From the NCBI GenBank assembly GCA_900155495.1, contig FTLJ01000850.1:1-33281 (forward strand): a stretch of 33,281 nucleotides of DNA, written 5' to 3'. The notes under the pieces are model-generated. The model did not search any database, was not told the DNA's origin, and saw nothing but the letters and a program-made list of their open reading frames with translations. This document shows, piece after piece, positions 1 to 10,997 of this stretch (position 1 is its first letter; each line of letters begins with the position of its first letter). This DNA is from Porogramme epimiltina. Taxonomy: Eukaryota > Basidiomycota > Agaricomycetes > Polyporales > Polyporaceae. The position numbers were made by a program, and so were the translations under genes.

Positions 1-348
1 GGCCGCTTTCTCGATCGCTGCTATTTTCTTCGCGCACGTGCACGCGAAGAACGTCTAGTGCATGCGATCGTGTGGGGGGCTCCATTCCAATCGGGCGTCC
101 TCTCCCCCCACGCACCCCAGCCCGAGCCCGCCGTGTCTTCCCACCCGCTGGTTGCCCTCCACCGCCTCGTGTTTCGAGCGGACACCTTTTTCGACGTGCT
201 GCGGGTGGTGGCTGGAGACGTTGCGCCCGGAGAGCGGTAGTGGCGGCGGGCCGACGGCGATCCTAGGGGCGTGGTGGCAAAATGAAAACTGAAACTGCGC
301 AGCCCTCTTTTCGTGCGTTCATTCCGGTCTCTAACCCTCCGCGTGCAG
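1..348. other. Upstream sequence, probably intron or 5' part of the membrane-protein gene
   Basis: No coding exon could be assigned here. The sequence ends in a pyrimidine-rich stretch and a CAG acceptor at 346-348, directly before the first exon I can support. The rest is GC-rich, with short open frames in several phases and no recognisable protein. It is most likely an intron whose donor lies here or before the window, plus possible upstream exon sequence. Confidence 0.4.
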
Positions 349-1563
349 ATTCTTCAGCAACACTGGCGCCGTCGCCGGCGTGTTCACCGTCGTCGGCCTC
401 GTGGCCCTCATCCTCGTCATCGCCCTCGTTACCAACACCATCCGCCGTCGCCGCGCCAAAAAGCTCGACCGCGAGATCGCCGAGGCCGCCGCCGAGGCTG
501 CCCACGCCCCCGCCTTCACCGACGACGACTACTACCCGGATGACCGCCTCGCCAAGGGCGGCCCCCCGGGCGACCTGCGCTCGATGACGACCGGGTACTC
601 GGACACGACGCACGGCACGTTCGCCCAGCCCCCGATGAGCCACGCCGGCGAGTCCTACAACATGTCCGACATGTCCTCGTACGACTACTCCGCCGCCGCC
701 GCCAGCGCTGTCGGCGCGGGCGCCGCCGGCGTTGGTGCGATGGGCCTCAACCGCGCGCGGAGCACGACGCAGCCGTACAACGCCTTCGCCGGGCCCTACG
801 CCAGCATGCCGAACCCGTACGACGACCCGAACGCCGCCGCGCAGCAACCGCCCGGAAACCTGCGCTACCGCCCGCGCGGCGGCCCTGGCAGCCCCGACAT
901 GGACCTCCTCGACGCAGCGGGCCTCGGCGGCGGCGCGGCCGCGGGCTACGCCGCCGCGCACCAGCAGTACGGCAACGGCACCGGCGCAGGCGCGAACCTC
1001 GGGCGCAACCCGAGCCTCGGGCCCTCGCAGATGACGTCGCCGTCCGAGTACAGCTCGACGTACGTCTCGTCTTCCAACCAGGGCTACCCGCAACAGCCGC
1101 CGCCGCACCAGCCGCAGGAGTACAACGCGTATGGCGCGCCCGCGTACGGCAACCCGTACGGTGCGGGCCCGCCGCAGGGCTACCCGCCGCACGCGCAGGG
1201 CCCGCCGCCACCGCAGCAGCGCATGGGCCACTCGCCGTCACCGCCTCCGCCGCCCGCGTCGGCGGGCTCGCACCCTGCGTCGCTCTCGGACCCGTATGGG
1301 GGCTACGTGGATGAGCCCGGCCCGCCTGCGACCGGGGACGTGAAGCATGCGCCCGCGCCGTCGCCGCCACCGGAGCGGCTGCTGGGCGGCAACTTTGCGT
1401 CGCCGCCGGCGAGCTCGGAGGGGCACGAGGAGAACCGGGTGAGCTACCAGGACGACGACGACTACGGGCACGAGCCGAGGCGTGTGTTGAAGGTGCGTGT
1501 TTCGCTCTCGAGTGTGCGACGAGGCAACTGACGGTGGTTCCGGTGTAGGTTGCGAACGAGTAA
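349..1563 (+). CDS. Single-pass membrane protein with low-complexity cytoplasmic tail (5' partial)
   Basis: The visible part consists of two exons, 349-1492 and 1549-1563, joined over a 56-nt intron (donor GTGCGT, acceptor TAG). The spliced protein ends in KVANE. The first residues read FFSNTGAVAGVF and are followed by about 22 hydrophobic residues (roughly nt 370-440) and then a RRRRAKK stop-transfer cluster. This is a membrane anchor with a predicted cytosolic C-terminus. The remaining ~340 residues are rich in Pro, Tyr, Gly, Ala and Ser, with many PPP and QPP runs, so they are probably disordered. The N-terminal extracellular part lies before the window or before 349. This layout is common in basidiomycete Ser/Thr-rich surface proteins of the wall-sensor type, but no functional domain is visible, so a sensor role is inference only. 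Without splicing the frame would end at 1531. Confidence 0.75.
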
Positions 1564-2357
1564 AATCGTCAGCCACTGACTCCTGACCGCGAGCGCGACC
1601 CCCGCCCGCACCTGGATGGACGCACCCTCCCCCGCCGCGGCGCGCTGCGCGCCCCGTCCTCACTCCGGTGGGGCCCGTTCCGTACCCGTGTAGCTACGTA
1701 GCCGTGCGCCATCTGTCCTGTCGTTGACCCGTCCCTGTCACTGTGTCTTTAGCCCTATTTATGCCCGTCCGTCCCGGCCCGGCATGCCCGCCCGCCCGCC
1801 CTTCCGATCGCACCCTGCGCTCCGACGTGGCCTCGTCGTTCGTGATTGCGCCCGCCCCAGGCTGTGCGTGGGGCGCGGCGGGCCTCTACGATGCCCCTCC
1901 CTCCCTCCCCGGCGCCGATACCTTATCGCCTCTGATACCTCCTACTCCTCTCCTCATCTCCTCTCACATTTGACCTCTCACGCCTTTTTCGCATAGGTAC
2001 TTACTGCCCCCTTGCTTGCTCCTGCTCCAGCCCCACCCCTTGTGAGCGCGCGCTAGGACTCTTCGCCCCTCTCCCCGGACTCTGCACGGGGCCCCGCCCG
2101 CGCTGGGCTCCCGTTAATGTGGTGTGTGCGCGGTCTCTGAACGTAATGAATGCGAGTTTCACATCGAGCGTACATGGAGACTGATTCGAGGCTATGCGTA
2201 CACGTCAAAAGCATCGTCGCAAGTGCGGTCATACTGGCCAACTGGAAGAGGGTGTCGTACATGAGGTCCCGAGTCTCGTAGCTATTGTGAGCAGTGTCCA
2301 GTGTCAGTCCGCGTTGGTATCACTTCCCGTCCTTCGCTCGCCGTACTCCTTCTCATC
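1564..2357. other. Intergenic region between convergent genes
   Basis: This lies between the 3' end of the membrane-protein gene (plus strand) and the 3' end of F-box gene A (minus strand), so it should hold both 3' UTRs. It is pyrimidine-rich on the plus strand from about 1720 to 2060. Several short open frames exist but none resembles a protein or carries consistent splice signals. I see no gene or repeat here. Confidence 0.5.
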
Positions 2358-5082
2358 CTACTTAGGACCACCAAGTATTAGGGGTTCGCCGTCGGCTGTG
2401 ACGAGATCGCACACGCTATGGGTCCTGACGATAACGAACGTTCTCCCGTCCGATGAGAACGCCATGAGGGCTTCGCCAGTGGGCCAAGAGACCACACGTT
2501 TCGACGCAATTTCCCGATCTTGCGGCCTCCAAAGTATGTGTCTTTCCAAGGAGCTGTATACGGCTATGGCATTGTTTCCGTCACCACTGAGAGCATGCAC
2601 AGTCCAATCATTCTTGAATCTAGGGATAACCAGGCTTGTGACGACCATGGTTTCAATGTCCAAGGCATGAATGGTATGTTGCGCTTGATCAGTGAATATA
2701 ATCTGCTTGCTATTCTTGCGGTGTACTGCAGGAGAACGAGGTGATATACTCGGATGACAATCCACCTGGCGGACAGATATTGGCTCAAGCTTCAGGCAAT
2801 CAGCGCTTGTGCCTTGGGGAATGTTCCATTGGCAGATGAAGTGGCGAGAGTTGCGGTTCCACTCCAGCCCATTAATGGACACCTCGATGACTGCGACAAG
2901 ACTAGTATGTCTTGATTTTGTTCGTTGAATGAATGCGATGTCGTGTATTAGGGGAGATATGGATGAAACGCCACATCCGAGGGTTGGCGAGTAACATTTC
3001 ATTTGTTGTCGAAATGGAAGATGCATTATGACAGCCATAACTCTCCGAGTCCTAGAAGTTCTAGAGTCATTATTGTTCAGTTACAAGTCGTCCTGGTCCT
3101 CGGCGGAAAAGGCAAGGTATTTTCCGCACGAAGAGAATTTCATTGACTGAAATTCGAGCTTGGATGGAAGTCCAAATAGTTCAAGTGGGTCGCGTACTGT
3201 TGGTATTCGGCTTTCGTGAACAAGAGTGTTCGTATCGGTGTCCCAGACAGAAACATGCTTTCCCTTCCAGGTTGCAGATACTGGGTAACGAGATTCAAGA
3301 GCTTGCCATGATCCCGGTGCTGCAACGGCATTCTGAGCCTCGAAGTTTGTGACTGCTAATGTCCTCCCTACGGGTGACCAGACACAAGACTGGAACAGTC
3401 CACTATTTAGGCATCGGATTGTCATGAGAGGGTCGCTGTTATTATCCTGTTCGAGAGACCAGATTCTGATTCGATGCGGCAGGACGGTTGAGAGTGCAAT
3501 ACGAGAGCTATCCGCGCTAAACCTCAGGATGGGATCAGTGAGATTTAGCGGGAAAACACCTCCACAAGCTATCCACCACGAGCGTGCAACGTTGATGTTG
3601 TAACTTCCCCAGACGATTATCGTTGTGTCATCGACTGTCGCAACCCATTTCCCGTCGGGGGACAGAACCATTGCTTTGACTTGGCTAGGTTGCAAGTTGG
3701 TGCTAGGATAGCGACATGTTTTGGCGCCTTCGAAGGTCGTAGCCTTCATGTCAGATATTGAGTATGTTCTATTAGCTACGGAAATACGTACGGGGTACAA
3801 ATTCAACATGTAGTAGTCCTTGCTCGTGTAGTCTCGGATATATGCTGTGGAAACCAGATATATCCTTTGACGCCTTACGGCGGGACACCAAGATGGTGAG
3901 AGCGATGCCGTTGGATATTAAGATATCTTCTAGACGATGGTTGAGCTCCTCAGCGAGGACCTTGGTTCTCCACACAGGTGAGGTATAGCAAGGGTATTCT
4001 GGGCCTGCCCATTCGTCGCCGAGGTGAACTAGTAAGTGCCGTAGATTCGTGAGCACCGGGCTAGCAATTGGACTGGAGCTAAGAGAAGATATAAGTTGTT
4101 CGAGTAGAGAGCGCAGGATCTCGGGATTCTCGGGATTGAGAGTGAAACCCAGTGACTCCAGACAATGATTTTGAATGAAAAGGGGTTCATTGTACTCTAG
4201 GAGCTCGTGAAGGTGCTCTAAGAAAGATTCCTTTCCGTTAGCCACGATGTTCTAGTAATTTTAAGCAAATACTGTAGCTTGTCAATGTTGCATCTAGCCG
4301 TTGACTTACCGTCCTGTGATATGGTGAGCTTTTTGGCGTTCTTGGCGGCAAGACGCAGTAAGAGACTGGTTAATTTGTCGTTGACCTCAAAGCCAATCTA
4401 CACCATGCGCATACGGAAGTTCGTCGAGTGCTGTGAGCAACTACAGGCCGTAGAATCATATCGATGATGAACTTACGTAAATGTCTTGTATACGTAGCTT
4501 TTCTGAGAGACGAGACTTGAAGAGTGAGACTTGTTGTAGATGGACTTTTTGAACGGTTACCACGGGGCCAAGGTTGTGCGAGTATAGTCTAGGGAGAGAA
4601 AGTAGAAGTCTTGCATAATCAGCCAGGCTCTGGAAGGCGCAGCTGGAAAGGGATAGTGTATGAATTGTCCCGGGATAAGTCTTCAGGCATATGAACGTCG
4701 CTAGTCTAAATTGATGATGCACAAGGCTCCTGGCTCCCCCAGACGTGTATATGAGGTGGCGAAGCTCAGGAAGCCTGGCTGTCAACCTAGCTGTGGCGAC
4801 ATCGTGGAGGGATGTATACCGCTCATCTAGTTGCGGTTTCGAGAAGAAAATCCACATCTCTTGAACCAGAGGTCTGAGTTGAAAATTCTGATCGAAAAAA
4901 GAGGAGATGGAATGTAGTTGATCAATTGTCTTGATGTATATTGTGTGGAATAGACGGAGGCGGCTGCGAGGGAATAAGTCTTTGCAAGTGAGCGCACAGG
5001 CACGAAGGGAATGCCGGTCGTTCTCCGAGTCAATGTGGTCAATGGTGTTCTCGATGACCGATACAGGGAGGCGGGGACACAT
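2358..5082 (-). CDS. F-box protein with WD40-like beta-propeller C-terminus (copy A), in-frame stop
   Basis: Four exons: 5082-4477, 4397-4310, 4217-3792 and 3727-2358. Internal exons of 88 and 426 nt match copy B exactly. Residues ~4-45 form an F-box-like domain (LPVSVIENTIDHID, then ALTCKDLFPRSRLRLF), which in this family binds SKP1 and recruits substrates to an SCF ubiquitin ligase. A helical/leucine-rich middle follows. From about residue 380 there are WD40-like blades (VLSPDGKWVATVDD, IRIWSL, VWSPVGRTLAV, MKFSSCGKYLAF). Intron 3 (3728-3791) has a CTGAC branch site conserved with copy B. Codon 589 is TAA (3081-3083), although the same frame continues to 2358 and keeps matching copy B (about 829 codons in all). 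The cause is a nonsense mutation or an unusual 33-nt intron. The middle and C-terminus may therefore be lost, giving a 588-residue product. Confidence 0.72.
3048..3083 (-). other. In-frame TAA interrupting F-box/propeller gene A
   Basis: TAA at 3083-3081 follows the residues EDQDDL. The same frame is open on both sides: upstream to the exon start at 3727 and downstream to 2358. The spacing to the next conserved block is 27 codons here and 29 in copy B. A GTAACT donor at the stop and a TAG acceptor 33 nt later would remove the stop in frame, but 33 nt is shorter than every other intron seen in this window. Confidence 0.65.
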
Positions 5083-5384
5083 TGTGGGCTAGACAGTGAG
5101 GTGCTGAACTGTTCGCTGGACAGGTCGGATGATACTACGTTTTGAAACGGTCATGTGCGGACCTACTTTGGCGCTTGATTGTGTTAGTTCGCACACCGTG
5201 AGGTGCACAGAGATATTGAAGAGTCAAGACGCATAGGTCATGTCGAGGCCACGAAGGGATTCTTACATCCCGCAGCGCGGGTGCACGACTGTGCTTATCA
5301 GGAAGACCGGAGGGTGGTCACTAGGTCCTTGTACTACTCAGTGGAGGGGAATTTACGCGATGAATAGGTCGATACAGATCGTGT

Positions 5385-7506
5385 TCAAATGCTGTCCAAG
5401 AAGAGAATCGTATCCCTCAACGCTCCGCCTCCCTCCTTCCACTCCTGATTGACCGCCTTCTGCAGCACCTGGAGCCGCTCGCGCTTCTGCGCCCCGTCCT
5501 CCCCAAACGCATTCGAAAGAACCTCTCGCGCCTCCTTCTTCACCGCCTCGACGGTCCCGATTGGGGTGTAACCCTTGCGCAGGATCGGCTTGAGCCCATG
5601 ACCGGTGCGCACTTCGAGCAACTCGTAGCCGATCTTCAAGTTCTCGCTTACATGCACCGCGTTATGCGGTTGGTCACCCGCGAAAGGCCAGAGGATGCTG
5701 CGTAGACGCGGGGAGCAGTGAGTATCACTGGGGGGAGGGGTGAACTAAAGCGCGAAGGAGGTGCTCACGGAGGGACGCCGGCTGAGATCGCCTCCGTGAG
5801 ACCGTTCTGTCCACCATGGGAGACAAACCAGCCGGTGACCTAAAGGGAATTGGCGAGTCAACGGGCCTGAAGTGCAAGAGTTTGCGGAAGCATACCGGAT
5901 GCTCGAGGATTAGCTGTTGAGGGGCCCAGCCGGCCAACAAGCCTTTTCCATACGTCCTGACCTTGTCCTGAACATCATCTGGAACGGATGCGAAGGGTGA
6001 ACCACAGCTGAGGATCTAAGAAAGACAAATATAAGGAGCGTTCAACTCAAGGGAGACCGTGAAGGAGACTCACAAAAGGAATGTTCAGTTCCATCACGAC
6101 GTCGAGGAAGGCCCAGACCTTCTCCGGAGACTTGATCGGCCAGAACATGGATCCGAACGAAATCTACAAAACGCGTCCTGGTTAGAGACTGGTCTCGGAA
6201 ATGGGCTAAGAGAATGCTGACGTAGAGGAGCGTCTTCGGCCCGGAGGTCTTGAAGGTGTCGTCGAGGAGTGCTACGACCTCATCTGCCTTACTTGCTTGC
6301 GTCAGCTCATGTGCTTTCGCGGTGGCCTTTGATGCGGAAGGTAGCAAAGGCCCGCAAGCGTAAGCATGCCTGCCCGTCTTCGCATACCAGTCCTTTACTG
6401 CGGCGATGATTTGGGGCTCATAGCTCTCCGGGCTGAAGAGGAATATGCCGTCTACGACGTTCTCAAGCAGACTAGGTCGGTCATTCTGTGAGTTCTTGGC
6501 GACCTACACAAGGCGGAATAACATACGGATATACCTGTGGGAAGGTGACAGAGGCGGCGTCTTCCGGAATAGGGAACTACGCCATGATTAGCCGATACAC
6601 TATGTTGAATGGGTAAACACTTAAGGGCGCTTACATCCTGCGGGAGGAATTCGTGGTCATACATAGCAGGAAGCCCGAGTATGCGGATTATCTTTCCGTC
6701 TTCAGGCACCATAGTCATCTGCGGAAGATTGACACTGTCAGAGACTTGCCTGTTGATGAATGAGGGTGCTACTTACTGAGAACGCTACTTCCTTGTACGA
6801 TTTCCCAGTGCGTTGTACTTCCTCTTCGATCTTCTTGTTCACGTCTCCCTTGCCACCCATGTACTCAGGCCCGAACATACCAACGAGTGAGAAAACGTCA
6901 CCGGCTCCCCAAGCAAACACCTTCATATCGCTTCCATGGATAGATTTCACATGTTTGACTGCGTCGACAGCAAAGAACTGGTTTTTGAGAAAATCAACTT
7001 GAAAAGAAACTATGATACGTGGTCATCTCTACGCACATCTATAATGACAGCGTTCGGCTTGGGTAAGGGGGCGAAGTGCGCGCCCGTCGACGTGCAGACG
7101 AGCTCTTCCTCCTTGGTGAGCTTGGTCCACGCTGACACGAAGCACTGCGTAGCATCATCTACAGAAAAGCCACCCATATTCCCCACAGAGATGATCCTAG
7201 GATGCCCGTTAGCACATGCTTCTTAGCGTGATAGCGCTAAGTATACCTAACACGCTGGGCATGCTCTTCGTCTCCATTTTCGAAGCTGCGAGCAAGCTCC
7301 TTCGTGAGGCGGTCACAAAAAGCGTCCGCTGTGAAGAAGGTAGCTATTATAGGTCGCAACTTGACGGCGCGAGCGCAAAAGTTGACCATCGGGCGCGCGT
7401 GTCCTGAGAGAAGGATGTCAGTTGAAACGCATACTCCAGAGAACTGAAGACACCGACCCCATGCCTGAAGTGGGAAGGCGACAATATGTTTCATCTGAGT
7501 GGACAT
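5385..7506 (-). CDS. UDP-glycosyltransferase, copy 1 (GT1-like)
   Basis: Eleven exons: 7506-7458, 7403-7247, 7196-7037, 6977-6777, 6718-6635, 6576-6527, 6471-6222, 6163-6074, 6015-5896, 5839-5769 and 5697-5385 (514 residues). The start ATG reads MSTQMKHIVAFPLQAWG. His18 (GHARP) occupies the catalytic-base position of GT-B fold UGTs. The sugar-nucleotide signature is spread over exons 9-11: GWAPQQLILEHP (376-387), SHGGQNGLTE (394-403) and WPFAGDQPHNAVHVSE from 414. In this family the C-terminal half binds the UDP-sugar and the N-terminal half binds a lipophilic acceptor; the acceptor here is unknown. Also recognisable are VSLVGMFGPEYMGG-like and ISFGSMFWP segments. All splice joins keep frame, so the gene looks intact. 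Copy 2 lies 3.5 kb away in the same orientation. Intron 1 (7404-7457) is 54 nt and open, so retention would add 18 residues beside His18. Confidence 0.9.
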
Positions 7507-8884
7507 GCCTTTGTAGGACAATGATGTTTGGTGTACGATAGAATGCGCTAGCAGGTGTTCAGGTTCTGAGGGAATCGACTAGACATCCAGGCGACTCCTT
7601 ATATACGCCGCGCCGCATAGCGATCCATGCACTTAGCCCGATAGATCGGACACGGAGGCAAGCTACAGCCACAGAAGAATTTGCTGACTGTTCTCGAGAA
7701 GTCGAGAGCGCGGACAATCTAATAGGGGTAATAGGTGCTGTCAACCTAACTCAACCCTCCGTTAGAAGAGGAAGAAGTGGACTCGGAACTCACTTGTTCA
7801 AGTTCTCACAAGGTCATCTGTATTATATAACACACAGCCTGCGGTGGTGGGGAAGCTGAACGTGTTCCTCAGGCTTCAATTGTCCTATTAACGACGGAAT
7901 CTGGATGTGACATGAGTTGGCTGTAACCAATGGAGCGCTTATTAGATTCCATACTTTACGGGCTGTTCTTCAAGAGGAAACATAGTGTGCTTGACCCTAT
8001 TCTCTGTAGCACATCACTAATGATGGAGTCCTGAGGGGATGTTAGATAGACGCAATTCAAGACAAGGTGCTGTTGCTTTTGAACACAAACGTCGCCGGTC
8101 AGGACATCGCCTGCCCTACGTCGGGATGTGCTGGCGCTCCTTGAAGACGTGATGCATGTGACTAAGCGGCACCCGCGGAGCCGCGGGCCCACCCCGGACC
8201 GCGCGCCGACGGCCCGCGAACTCCTGAGTCCTCGGCGCTCGCCTTACGCCTGTCCGACGACGGACTCTGTGGGATATGTATTGTGCAGTATGGTACCTCG
8301 TTTAACTTTTGAGAGGGTGCTACAGCCGTGGCGTAAGTAGTTGTGGCTTGGGGTTCCTTGTTTCTGATATTGTCAATGCTCTCTTTCAAATTTCGATTCT
8401 TAGGCACTGCCTCTGAGTTGGCACATGTCCTTCAAGTTCGAGCCATAGTCTCCACAGACGTTGCCACCGGTGCCGCAAGCATGTGATAAAACACTCACAC
8501 AGATATCATCGGCGTGCATAGGGTGGCGTTTTGATAGGCTTGACTCTTACGCTTGTTACAGCAATTAGTACAACCCCGCCCAGACTGCGCAGGACGTCAC
8601 GGTTGTGGACGTCGTTTGTCTCTTTCAACGCGTTCCTGTGTTAGCCTAGCATATTTCAACAGAGAATACGGTATTCCCCCACCCAATACGTTTCGCTATA
8701 CATACGTATTTTCCCTCCTACGTACGCGTTACTTCCCGTGCTTCAAGCCAGGAATAAACTCCGCGCGTTTCACACAAAAGGGGGGATCATAAGCGCCCGA
8801 CAAATCAGTTGGGTATGACGGCTCAATGGTTCTTTGTGGATGTGAGAGAGTGAGGAGGAAGAACATTTATAAGTGCGATCGTGT
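7507..8884. other. Promoter of UGT1 and spacer to UGT2
   Basis: The part from 7507 to about 8220 is the upstream region shared with UGT2 and should contain the UGT1 promoter. The part from about 8221 to 8876 is unique spacer between the duplicated units and contains the 3' flank of UGT2. Short open frames occur but none is supported as a gene. Confidence 0.5.
7598..7605 (-). promoter_or_regulatory. Putative TATA box of UGT1
   Basis: TATATAAG on the minus strand, 92-99 bp before the UGT1 start codon. UGT2 has a TATAAAG at almost the same distance within an otherwise diverged upstream sequence, which supports a role as core promoter. Confidence 0.5.
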
Positions 8885-10997
8885 TCAGATGCTGTCCAAG
8901 AAGAGAATCGTGTCCCTCAGTGCTCCACCGCCCTCCTCCCACTCCTGGTTAACCGCCTTCTGCAGCACCTGGAGCCGCTCGCGCTTCTGCGCCCCGTCCT
9001 CCCCAAATGCATTCGAAAGAACCTCCCGCGCCTCCTTCTTCACCGCATCGATGGTCCCGATTGGGGTGTAACCCTTGCGCAGGATTGGCTTGAGCCCGTG
9101 GCCGGTGCGCACCTCGAGCAGCTCGTAGCCTATCTTCAAGTTCTCGCTTACGTGCACCGCGTTATGCGGTTGGTCACCCGCGAAAGGCCAGAGGATGCTG
9201 TGTAGAAGCGAGAAGCAGTAGCGTTACTGTGAGGGGGTGAAATAGGGAGGAGGGAAGTACTCACGGAGGGACGCCGGCGGAGATCGCCTCCGTGAGGCCA
9301 TTCTGCCCACCGTGGGCGACAAACCAGCCAGTCGCCTAGAGACCCCCAATGAGTCAGCGGGCCTGGTGTACGAGTCTATTGAAGCATACCGAATGTTCAA
9401 GAATCAGCTGCTGCGGGGCCCAGCCAGCCAACAGCCCCTTCCCGTACGCCTTGACTTTGTTCTGAACATCATCTGGAACGGATGCGAAGGGTGAGGCACA
9501 GCTGAGGATCTAAGAAGGACAAACATAAGAGTCGTTCAATTCAAGGGAAAGGGCGAAGGATGCGCACAAAGGGGATGTTCAGTTCCATCACGACGTCGAG
9601 GAAGGCCCAGACCTTCTCCGGAGACTTGGTGGGCCAGAACATGGATCCGAACGAAATCTACGAACCGTGTCTTCGTTAGAGACTGGTCTCGAAAATAGGC
9701 TAAGAGAATGCTGACATAGAGGAGCGATCTTGGCCCAGAGGTCTTCAGGGTATCATCAAGGAGTGTGACGACCTCGTCAGCCTTGCTTGCTTGTGTCAAC
9801 TCGTTTGCTTTCGCGGTTGCCTTTGATGCGGAAGGTAACAAAGGCCCGCAAGCGTAAGCGTGCCTGCCTGTCTTCGCATACCAGCCCTTCACTGCAGCGA
9901 TGATTTCGGGCTCATAGCTCTCCGGGCTGAAGAGGAATATGCCGTCTACGACGTCCTCAAGCAGGCTAGAACATTTGGTAAGGCCTTTGCAAACGATATA
10001 GGGAGAGATGACGGACGGGTACACTTGCGGGAAAACGACAGCGGCAAAGTCTTCCGGCATAGGGAACTACGTCACAGTCAGTGGACAGATTACGTGGGCT
10101 CTCGAGGGCGCTTACATCCTGCGGGTGGAACTCGTGGTCGTACATGGCAGGAAGCCCGGGGATGCGGACTATCTTTTCTTCGGGCACCATCGTCATCTAT
10201 GGGACAATGACATGGTCAGATACTTTCTCTCAGATGAATGAAGGAGTTACGCACCGACAACGCCACCTCTTTGTACGGCTTCCCGGTGCGCAGTACTTTC
10301 TCTTCAATCTTCTTGCTCACGTCCCCCTTGCCACCCATGTACTCGGGCCCGAACATACCAACAAGGGAGAAAACATCTCCGGCTTCCCAAGCGTACACTT
10401 TCACGTCGCTTCCATGGATCGATTTGACGTGTCTGGCCGCACCGACGGCAAAGAACTGGTTTATAAGACGATTAGTTCCGAAAGAAGCCATAGTACGCGG
10501 CCGGGTCTACCCACATCCACGATGACGGCACTTGGCTTGGGTAAGGGGGCGAAGTGCGCGCCCGTCGATGTGCAGACGAGCTCTTCCTCCGCGGCGAGCT
10601 TGGTCCATGCTGACGCGAAGCACCGCGTGGCATCATCTGCAGAAAAGCCTTCCATCTTCCCTACAGAGACGATCCTATGCGTGTCTATCAGCACATGCAC
10701 TTTGGAAGATTGCCTGGCGTGACAGCGCGAAGCATACCTGACGCGCTGCGCATGCTCCTCGTCGCCGTCTTCGAAGCTGCGGGCGAGCTCCTTCGTGAGG
10801 CGGTCGCAGAAAGCGTCCGTCGTGAGGAAGGTGACGATGACAGGTCGCAACTTCACGGCCCGAGCGCAAAAGTTGACCATCGGGCGCGCGTGCCCTGAGA
10901 GACGGGTGTCAGTCTGGACATATGCAGAGGAGAACTGAAGACACCAACCCCATGCCTGGAGTGGGAAAGCAGCGATGTGTTTCAGCTGAGTGGACAT
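8885..10997 (-). CDS. UDP-glycosyltransferase, copy 2 (GT1-like)
   Basis: Eleven exons with the same layout as UGT1: 10997-10949, 10894-10738, 10674-10515, 10455-10255, 10196-10116, 10066-10017, 9965-9716, 9657-9568, 9509-9390, 9335-9265 and 9197-8885 (513 residues). Only exon 5 differs in length (81 versus 84 nt). The start reads MSTQLKHIAAFPLQAWG, with catalytic-position His18. The GWAPQQLILEHS, AHGGQNGLTEAISAG and GDQPHNAVHVSE elements of the UDP-sugar site are all present, so the enzyme is predicted active. A longer N-terminus to 11144 is open but has no ATG and contains the conserved upstream DNA, so I chose 10997. Intron 6 (9966-10016) uses an unusual GTCCGT donor where UGT1 has GTATGT. 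Intron 1 (10895-10948) is again 54 nt and open. The acceptor substrate is unknown. Confidence 0.9.

Larger units (their letters stand above)
5377..8220. repeat. Tandem duplication unit 1 (UGT1 plus upstream region)
   Basis: This segment is similar to 8877-11720 over its whole length, with a constant 3500-bp offset at the left edge and at about 8220/11720. It covers the UGT gene from 8 bp after the stop codon to roughly 700 bp upstream of the start. Shared upstream blocks include a GAGAAGTCGAGAGCGCG stretch (about 7693-7715 versus 11192-11207), CTTCAAGAGGA (about 7968 versus 11491) and GTGACTAAGCGGCA (about 8158 versus 11664). Exact edges need alignment. Confidence 0.75.

Noticed and set aside
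263..1231. Long minus-strand open frame (322 codons) opposite the membrane-protein gene
   Set aside because: Arg/Val/Gly/Ala-rich shadow caused by GC-rich codon bias of the plus-strand gene; no domain, no splice structure.
747..1663. Further minus-strand open frames opposite the same gene
   Set aside because: Arg/Ala/Pro-rich low-complexity translations typical of antisense shadows.
3770..3809. Continuous reading through exon 3/exon 4 of F-box gene A using a very short (19-23 nt) intron
   Set aside because: A 64-nt intron with CTGAC branch site and GAAG acceptor fits both paralogues with matching phase.
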